Source: Chloroflexota bacterium
GTDB lineage: Bacteria > Chloroflexota > UBA6077
Assembly (NCBI GenBank): GCA_021845945.1
Contig: JAJZRD010000153.1
Coordinates: forward strand, 1-8,956
Direction: 5' to 3'
DNA: 8,956 bases
Part shown: positions 3,775 to 8,956 of the stretch, in pieces
Layout of the letters: the number at the start of each line of letters is the position of its first letter
Position numbering within the stretch: position 1 is the first letter of the stretch
Position numbers and translations under genes: made by a program
Notes under the pieces: generated by a model
Database searches by the model: none
What the model was told of the DNA's origin: nothing
What the model saw: only the letters and a program-made list of their open reading frames with translations

Positions 3775-5169
3775 CTAGGCCGCCCAGAGCGGCCCCTCGT
3801 CGGGCGTTCCGGTGATCCCCCGTTGCCGGTCCACGTCCAGCTCGGCACCAGGTCCAGGCGCGGAAGATCCCCAGGGAGCCACCCCGTCCAGCAGCCCTCG
3901 GGCGAACAGCTCCGGCACGCCCCACTCCCGCGGCTGGGTTCGCCCCTCCAGCTCCTGCCACTGCCGGTCGAGGCCGCTCCGCACCGCGCTTGCATCTCGG
4001 CCTCCGTCCCCCGTGTGAAGCCGTACTCCGTCGCCACCACCGCCACCCCGGCCCGCCAAGGCGGCCGCGTCGTCCAGGGCGTAGGGGTTGAAGTCGTAGG
4101 AGGTGAGGCTCCAGACGTTCCAGGTATAGCTGCCCCGGGCGTCCAGCATCCGCTGCACCAGCTCCCGGTACTCGGGGATTCGGTCCTGCTGGAGCCGGCC
4201 GTCTGGCCGGTACTCCCAGTCCACCAGCTCGGCCATGTACTGGGCCCCCATGAAGATCAGGTGGTTGCGGTCCAGGGAGCGTATGGTGTCCGCCATGTCC
4301 CGGGTGAAGGCCAGGTACCACTCGTAGGCCTGGTCCGAGCTGATCCCGTTGCGGGGGCTGCCGCGCGCTTTCAGTTCGTTACCGAGCTGCCAGCCCATCA
4401 GGGCCCGACTGTCGGCCAGGCTGGAGACGATCTCCCGCACCCAGGGCTTGTAGTTCACCTCGTAGTTGGGCAGTCCGTACAGCCTCCCGAAGCCGTGCTC
4501 CTGGTCGAAGTCGAAGGAGCGCACCCCCGCCCTCGCCCAGGGCACGTCCTCCTTCCAGAACTGGAAGGTGGCCCGCTGGGCCCTGACGACGAAGGAGTTG
4601 CCCATGTCCCCGCAGGCGACGGGCAGGCCGAAGTGGGCAATCGGGTCGGGGTCGGCGAAGTAGAGCTTCTTGATGGCCTGGTTCTGGTCCAGGAAGGTCT
4701 GGTGGCGCTTCACCACCTGGTCCCACGCGAGGCCGTTGTCGGGGCTGGTGTCGAAGGGCTTGGGGGTCTGTCGATAGACCAGCAGCCAGTCGTCCTTGCC
4801 CCTGTCGTGGAGGGCGTCGAAGCTGTTGAGAAACCAGACCTGCCCCACCTCGGGCCTCCACTGGAAGACGGCCTTCTGCATCGCCTGGGTGACGAAGCCG
4901 TCGTACAGGAAGCGACCGGTCACGGGGTATCCCAGGACGAGGGGGCCGCCGGACTGCCGGTAGGCATCCCAGAAGGGGATTCCGTCGTCGTTGGTCACCG
5001 CGAAGCCGGTCTCCCCAGCCCCTCCCAGGCCGTTGGCCTGCTTGTAGAAGTGTCCCGAGCCGTCGGGCAGGTCGAAGTCCAGCTCCCCGGCGCCGGCCGG
5101 CGAGGGAAGCAGAAGCAGCAGGGCGAGGCAGAGCAGGGCGACGAGTCGACGTAGAGCGGGTCTGGCCAC
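3775..5169 (-). CDS. Secreted protein with LGYP-type repeats and a GH5-like domain (disrupted)
   Basis: Seen: GTG start at 5169, four bases after a strong SD (AGGAGG). Residues 1-27 are a signal peptide. Two related repeats follow: one with PFWDAYRQSGGPLVLGYPV and QKAVFQWRPEVGQVW (about 65-115), one with IAHFGLPVAC and QRATFQFWKEDVPWARAG (about 177-215). From about 216 the sequence resembles the second part of a GH5-type barrel: YKPWVREIVSSL, MGWQLGNEL with Glu265 as likely acid/base, HLIFMG, and NVWSLTSYDFNPY (351-363). Residues 374-394 are Gly-rich and out of character; the neighbouring frame there encodes VAVVATEYGF, the expected nucleophile segment. The remainder includes LLDGVAPWG (426-434). 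Inferred: an extracellular carbohydrate-binding or carbohydrate-cleaving protein. The first barrel strands seem absent. As read, the product lacks its nucleophile. It lies 21 bases downstream of the VWA gene. Confidence 0.75.
   Translation of the reverse strand: MARPALRRLVALLCLALLLLLPSPAGAGELDFDLPDGSGHFYKQANGLGGAGETGFAVTNDDGIPFWDAYRQSGGPLVLGYPVTGRFLYDGFVTQAMQKAVFQWRPEVGQVWFLNSFDALHDRGKDDWLLVYRQTPKPFDTSPDNGLAWDQVVKRHQTFLDQNQAIKKLYFADPDPIAHFGLPVACGDMGNSFVVRAQRATFQFWKEDVPWARAGVRSFDFDQEHGFGRLYGLPNYEVNYKPWVREIVSSLADSRALMGWQLGNELKARGSPRNGISSDQAYEWYLAFTRDMADTIRSLDRNHLIFMGAQYMAELVDWEYRPDGRLQQDRIPEYRELVQRMLDARGSYTWNVWSLTSYDFNPYALDDAAALAGRGGGGGDGVRLHTGDGGRDASAVRSGLDRQWQELEGRTQPREWGVPELFARGLLDGVAPWGSSAPGPGAELDVDRQRGITGTPDEGPLWAA
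3985..4050 (-). other. Compensating frameshift pair around the predicted catalytic nucleophile
   Basis: Between a GGGG run at 4049-4046 and about 3987 the coding signal moves to the frame starting at 4046, which reads VAVVATEYGFTRGTEAEMQA. The TEYGF segment fits the GH5 nucleophile strand, with the Glu codon at 4028-4026. Removing one G at 4049-4046 and adding one base near 3990-3987 would give a continuous normal domain. Because the two shifts cancel, the frame stays open and the defect is hidden. Confidence 0.7.
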
Positions 5170-5190
5170 GATTCCTCCTCTTGCCGACCT

Positions 5191-7914
5191 CTATCGTCGG
5201 GAGTCCTGCTTCTCGCGGAAAGCGCGCTTCCGCTCGAGCAGCCGGTCCGCCGTCCGAACCGCCGGGGGAGTGATGGGTGATGAGTCATGAGCGATGGGTG
5301 AAGGCTTTCGCCGTAAGGTTGGTGCGCGGGAACGGGCGGTGGCCAGCCAGGTGGCGGCTTCCGGCACGGCGAGGCGGCGGGAGGCGATCTCCAGCGGCCA
5401 GAAGAGGGCGGCCAGCATCAGCAACAGCGGCCAGGCGGGCCAGCGGGCCACGGCCGTCCTCCGAGCCGCCGCCACCGCCTGAGCCGCGTCCTCCAGCACC
5501 CGACCGCCCCCCACGGCCGCGACCTGGGCGAGGAGCGCCTGGTCCACCCCCATCTCCCTGTACTCGGCGGGGTAGGGCGCCACCCAGCCCGACTCTCCCC
5601 GCAGCTCGGCGTCGTTTCCCGCATCCTGCGCCACCTGCACCACGTAGGCTCCCGGCTCCGGCGCCACCAACCGGGCCCGGTAGCGACCCGGGCCCGTCGG
5701 GTCCAGCGCCAGCTCCTGGCGGCTGCCGTCCGGTCCCAGGAGCGTCGCGCTGGTCCTGCGAACCTCGTCCCAGCCGACCCGGTTCTCGGCCACGACGGAG
5801 AACCCAGCCTCGCCCTCCGGCTCCACCCGCACGCTCAGATCGCCGCTCTCCCGGGCGGGCAGCAGCCAGGAGAGCACGTTTCCCCAGAGGAGCGTTGCGG
5901 CCGGGGAGCTGGCCCACGCACCGCTCCACCGACCCGCCACGTCGGGAGCCCAGGCCACAGCCCTACCCAGGCCATACTGCCACGCCGCCAGGACGGGGTC
6001 GCCCTCGGGCGAGACCAGGGTCACCTCCGCCTGCTCCTTCGGAGAGGCGGCCACGTAGCCGTCCAGCGGCGGGACGGCGGTGAGGCCGCGCAGAAGCGGG
6101 CCGCCGGAGGCATCGGCGGGGTAGAAGCGCTCGTCCACCAGCACCGTCCTGGTCGCCATGATGGTCTCTTGCATGAAGATCTCGGGGATGTCCGAGGGCT
6201 CGGCCGTGAAGTGGTAGCGCCCTCGCCCCGCCCGGGCCATGGCCTCCAGCAGACCGGTGTCGGCGTCGTCGCCCACCGCCACCGTGGAGAGGGTCACGTG
6301 GGCGTCCCGCATCTGCCGGGTCAGCGTCCCGTAGTCGCCCGTGGAGCCGGACCGTCCGTCCGTGAGCAGGATGATGTGCTTCACGTCGGCGTCCACCCCA
6401 CGGACCGCCCCGAAGCCGGCCAGGAGGGCGGGATAGACATCGGTGCCGCCGTCGGCGTATATGCTGCCGATGGCCCTCTCCAGCCGGTCACGGTCGGTAA
6501 CTGGCGTCAGCGGTGCCACCCACTGGGGCATCGAGTCGAAGGCGAGGACCGCGGCGCTGTCCCCTTCGTGCAGCAGCCGGATACTGCGCGCCGCCGCCTC
6601 CTTGGCCATCTCCACCTTGGCCCCGCTCATGCTGCCGGACTTGTCGATGATCAGCACCAACGCTACCTTCGGCTGGCGACCCCGGCCGCGCAGATCCATG
6701 TACACCGGCAACGCACGCTCAACCGGGGTCCCCGCGTAGCCGCCGGGCCCGAAGCTGTCGGGTCCGCCGGTCATCACCAGGCCGCGGCCCAGGTCCCGCA
6801 CGTATCGCTCCATGAGGTCCATGGAGCCGGGTGGCAGCGCCTCCGCGGGTACGTCCACCAGGACAGTCCCATCGTACCGCGCCCAACCGGCCAGGTCTCC
6901 AGGAACGCCGGAGGGAGGGACGATGGTGACCTCCACGCCGCCGGCCGAGAGGGCGCCCGGCAACCAGCCGGCAGCATCGGGGCTCGAAGCGATCACGAGC
7001 GCTTTGGGTGGGCCCATCACCCGCTGGATCGCCCCCAGGGCGTCGTTGGCGGCGACGCCATCCGCAGTGGGGTCGGTGGTGGACACGTCCACCCGATAGC
7101 GGTGGAGACCCGGGTCTCCCGCGGCCAACGGCAGGGCCGCCTCCTGGCGGCCGTTCCGGAGCTCCACCTCCCGCTCCAGCACCAGTTGGTCGTCGCGGTA
7201 GACTCGAACGGTTGCGCCGGTGGCCCTGTCGGCATAGATGCGAGCGGTGAGGGTGGAGACCTCGCCCCGATAGGCGGTCTCCGGGAGATCCACGGCCTCC
7301 AGCCGAACGTCCGGGGAGGAGGCGCCGCCCAGGGGGAGAACGTCGATCTCGACGCCACGGGCGGCCAGCTCCCGAGCGGCTGCCACGGCATCGCCTCGGG
7401 TCTGCCGTCCATCCGAGACCATCACCACCCTGCCGACGTAGTCCTCCGGTAGCAGGGCGCCCGCCAGCCGCAGGCCGGAGGCGAGGTCGGTGGCGACGTC
7501 GGGAAGCGCGGCCGAGAGGCGCGTGAAGAGGGGGGCGGCGGTGGGCGCCTCCTCTACCTTTGCCCCGGCGGCCATGGTCACCACGCCCAGCCGGTCCTCT
7601 CCGCGAAGCTTCTCCGCCGCGGACCGTGCGACGGCCTCGGCCTGGTCCCGGAGGATGGCAACGCTGGCGGAGACGTCCAGGACGAGGATCGTGGCCTGGC
7701 GGCCTAGGGGCCGGGTGATGGCGAGGCCGGAGAGCGCCAGCACCACCAGGGAGACCCAGATCAGGCGGAGCGCGAGTCGCCGGCCCTCCTGGCGCAACGC
7801 CTTCCGGCCCGCGGGCCGCGCCGCCATCCACCACGGCCAGCGCGCGGCCAGCAGGAAGGCGGCAAGCAGCGGCAGGGCCAGCAGCCAGCACGGATTGGAG
7901 AACTCAGCGCCCAC
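5191..7914 (-). CDS. BatA-like membrane protein with two VWA domains and a split GATase1-like domain
   Basis: Seen: 907 aa from GTG 7914. The BatA-type N-terminus (FSNPCWLLALPLL) and residues 48-67 give two membrane segments. VWA1 (about 74-200) has a complete MIDAS: DVSAS 80-84, Thr142, Asp168. Residues 203-290 look like an Ig-like strand domain. A class I glutamine-amidotransferase-like fold starts at about 302 (PKALVIASSPDAAGWL, RGLVMTGGPDSFGPGGY) without a catalytic Cys. VWA2 (about 415-590) has DKSGS 424-428, Thr491 and Asp519, and lies inside that fold, which resumes with PLLRGLTAVPPLDGY and AWQYGLGRAVAW (606-690). Another beta-rich part (691-785), a membrane helix (825-843) and a basic 64-residue tail follow. 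Inferred: a membrane-anchored, metal-dependent protein-binding factor. It overlaps the upstream gene by 11 bases and its own SD is weak, which suggests translational coupling. No enzyme activity is predicted. Confidence 0.88.
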   Translation of the reverse strand: MGAEFSNPCWLLALPLLAAFLLAARWPWWMAARPAGRKALRQEGRRLALRLIWVSLVVLALSGLAITRPLGRQATILVLDVSASVAILRDQAEAVARSAAEKLRGEDRLGVVTMAAGAKVEEAPTAAPLFTRLSAALPDVATDLASGLRLAGALLPEDYVGRVVMVSDGRQTRGDAVAAARELAARGVEIDVLPLGGASSPDVRLEAVDLPETAYRGEVSTLTARIYADRATGATVRVYRDDQLVLEREVELRNGRQEAALPLAAGDPGLHRYRVDVSTTDPTADGVAANDALGAIQRVMGPPKALVIASSPDAAGWLPGALSAGGVEVTIVPPSGVPGDLAGWARYDGTVLVDVPAEALPPGSMDLMERYVRDLGRGLVMTGGPDSFGPGGYAGTPVERALPVYMDLRGRGRQPKVALVLIIDKSGSMSGAKVEMAKEAAARSIRLLHEGDSAAVLAFDSMPQWVAPLTPVTDRDRLERAIGSIYADGGTDVYPALLAGFGAVRGVDADVKHIILLTDGRSGSTGDYGTLTRQMRDAHVTLSTVAVGDDADTGLLEAMARAGRGRYHFTAEPSDIPEIFMQETIMATRTVLVDERFYPADASGGPLLRGLTAVPPLDGYVAASPKEQAEVTLVSPEGDPVLAAWQYGLGRAVAWAPDVAGRWSGAWASSPAATLLWGNVLSWLLPARESGDLSVRVEPEGEAGFSVVAENRVGWDEVRRTSATLLGPDGSRQELALDPTGPGRYRARLVAPEPGAYVVQVAQDAGNDAELRGESGWVAPYPAEYREMGVDQALLAQVAAVGGGRVLEDAAQAVAAARRTAVARWPAWPLLLMLAALFWPLEIASRRLAVPEAATWLATARSRAPTLRRKPSPIAHDSSPITPPAVRTADRLLERKRAFREKQDSRR
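5272..5301 (+). repeat. Short direct repeat inside the 3' end of the 907-aa gene
   Basis: GATGGGTGA occurs at 5272-5280 and again at 5293-5301 on the plus strand, separated by TGAGTCATGAGC, itself a variant of the same pattern. On the coding strand it gives SPIAHDSSPITPP in the cytoplasmic tail. Its base composition is less GC-rich than the surroundings. Confidence 0.45.
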
Positions 7915-8956
7915 GGGCGTCCACCCACCACTCCACGAGGGATATCAGCAACAGGGCCGCGGCGACCCAGGGCCAGAAGGTGATCGATCCCCGCGCCGAG
8001 AGAACCACCCCATCATCCGCGGCCGGAATGTCGACTGTCCGTGTGGCCAGATCGCACTCCCGCGGATCATATCCCCCGGCGATCAGGAAGGACTCCTGCC
8101 GGCCGCCATCCCCGCTCTGCACGACGCGGTAGAGGCCGGGGGCAGGCGGGCGGAAGGGCATGGGTGGCCACGGCGGCGCCAGATCGAGACGAGACCCATC
8201 CGGCCCCTCCACCCACATCTGCTGGCTAAGCGGAGCGGCATCCAGGGCAACGGCCGAGCCCGCGGCCACCGCGCGCGGGGCATCCTCGGGCCTCGGCAGC
8301 AGCCAATCCAGCAGATTGGCCATCAGGACCGGAAAGGCTGGCCGGAGAGGCAGGTCGGACTGGCCCAGCTCGAAGGCGAGCGCCGCCTGGCGCCGGCCGC
8401 CCTCGGTTCGCACGGCCAGCAGGGGGCCGCCGTCGGAGTCGATCACGGTCTCCCAACTTCTGTCCAGGGGAAGCCTTCGGGCCTTCGCCACACTCACCTC
8501 CGACCAGTCCACGTGGTTCAGCAGCGGGTGGTCCGCCTTGGGCCACACCTGCCGGGGGCGGAACTCGCCGCCGGTGGGCGGTCCCACCAGCAGGGCGTTG
8601 CCCGCGGGCATCGCCTCCGGCCAGAGGCGGTCCAGCACTGTGAGGGGATAGGACTCGCCCTGCTTCGAGGCTAGCCCGGGCCAATCCGCGGGGCTCGCCT
8701 TGAAGGAGCGCAGGTTGCCCTCCACGCTCAGCACCCGCTCCAGGAAGCTGTTGCCGGGAGTGACCAGGAGCACGCGCGTCTCGCCTGGAGCTGCCGCGAC
8801 CGCCCAGGCTCGATCGTCGGTCTCAAGGGCGTTTGCCTCCGGCGGCACGCCGGAGAGTCGGGCTTCGTACCACCTGGGGCCGGGCGGCAGGTGGGACCAG
8901 GTGACGTAGCCATCGGCCCCGGGCTCCAGCCGCCACTCCTGGGCGCCGACCAGCCG
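7904..8956 (-). CDS. BatA/VWA-family membrane protein, C-terminal part, runs off the window
   Basis: Seen: an open frame from the right edge to TGA at 7906-7904, 350 residues, with no stop upstream to the edge. The GTG at 8848 is internal, because upstream codons (YVTWSHLPPGPRWYEARLSG) continue the domain. That segment plus ALETDDRAWAVAAAPGETRVLLVT is typical of what follows the VWA domain in BatA-like proteins (Ig-like domain, then a 'DDRAWAVV' segment). A region with PLLNHVDWSEVSVAKAR, WETVIDSDGGPLLAVR and RQAALAFELGQSDLPLRPAFPVLMANLLDWLLP matches the end of a GATase1-like domain. It closes with a membrane helix (TFWPWVAAALLLISLVEWW) and a short basic end. Inferred: the upstream partner of the 907-aa protein. 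The VWA domain itself is outside the window. In related clusters MoxR-type ATPase and DUF58 genes are often further upstream. Confidence 0.85.
   Translation of the reverse strand, partial: RLVGAQEWRLEPGADGYVTWSHLPPGPRWYEARLSGVPPEANALETDDRAWAVAAAPGETRVLLVTPGNSFLERVLSVEGNLRSFKASPADWPGLASKQGESYPLTVLDRLWPEAMPAGNALLVGPPTGGEFRPRQVWPKADHPLLNHVDWSEVSVAKARRLPLDRSWETVIDSDGGPLLAVRTEGGRRQAALAFELGQSDLPLRPAFPVLMANLLDWLLPRPEDAPRAVAAGSAVALDAAPLSQQMWVEGPDGSRLDLAPPWPPMPFRPPAPGLYRVVQSGDGGRQESFLIAGGYDPRECDLATRTVDIPAADDGVVLSARGSITFWPWVAAALLLISLVEWWVDARGR

Noticed and set aside
3517..5154. Plus-strand open frame of 545 codons opposite the glycosidase gene
   Set aside because: Its product is low-complexity with no domain motif, and the minus strand carries a clear signal peptide, repeats and barrel motifs. 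Long antisense frames are expected in GC-rich genes.
6700..7010. Active glutamine amidotransferase in the 907-aa protein
   Set aside because: The fold-like segments are present, but the nucleophile elbow reads MTGGPDSFGPGGY with no Cys, so no amidotransferase activity is expected.
6169..7452. Plus-strand open frame of 427 codons opposite the 907-aa gene
   Set aside because: Antisense shadow of two well-defined VWA domains; His/Gly/Arg-rich product with no recognisable features.
7490..8674. Plus-strand open frame of 394 codons
   Set aside because: Spans the overlap of two minus-strand VWA-family genes, and its product is Arg/Pro/Gly-rich noise.

Overview
The window is GC-rich, with all recognisable genes on the minus strand, so transcription runs from the right edge to the left. 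I found no tRNA, rRNA, CRISPR array, transposase or integrase. Three things suggest a Chloroflexota bacterium: repeats of the type 'FWxxxRQSGGPLVLGYPVTGRF' fused to a glycosidase domain, a pair of BatA-like VWA membrane proteins, and lipoproteins with Pro/Thr linkers. This is inference from protein style; no marker gene is present.

Right part (8956 to 5191): two membrane-anchored proteins overlapping by 11 bases. The first runs off the window and is the C-terminal part of a BatA-like protein. The second, 907 aa, has a BatA-type N-terminus, two VWA domains with intact metal-binding motifs, and a glutamine-amidotransferase-like domain split by the second VWA.

Middle part (5169 to 2551): a secreted protein with two LGYP-type repeats and a GH5-like half-barrel, then a secreted protein with an LPLTG sortase-type signal, then a 50-52 aa membrane protein. 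This stretch is full of reading-frame lesions. The glycosidase has two compensating frameshifts around its predicted catalytic nucleophile and an in-frame TAG followed by 18 coding-like codons. The LPLTG gene is split from its signal peptide by a frameshift and may have a second shift near its 3' end. The flanking genes read cleanly.

Left part (2430 to 1): a lipoprotein with two domains joined by a Pro/Thr linker, a 4-base ATGA overlap into a lipoprotein with a trypsin/HtrA-like fold that lacks all three catalytic residues, a 71-aa charged protein, and the start of another lipoprotein whose only well-placed start codon is ACG or ATT.

Overall this looks like a co-oriented cell-surface locus: VWA membrane proteins, a secreted carbohydrate-active protein, a possible sortase substrate and several lipoproteins. 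Perfect inverted repeats sit directly upstream of two ribosome binding sites. Whether the lesions are sequencing errors, decay or recoding cannot be settled from this one sequence.
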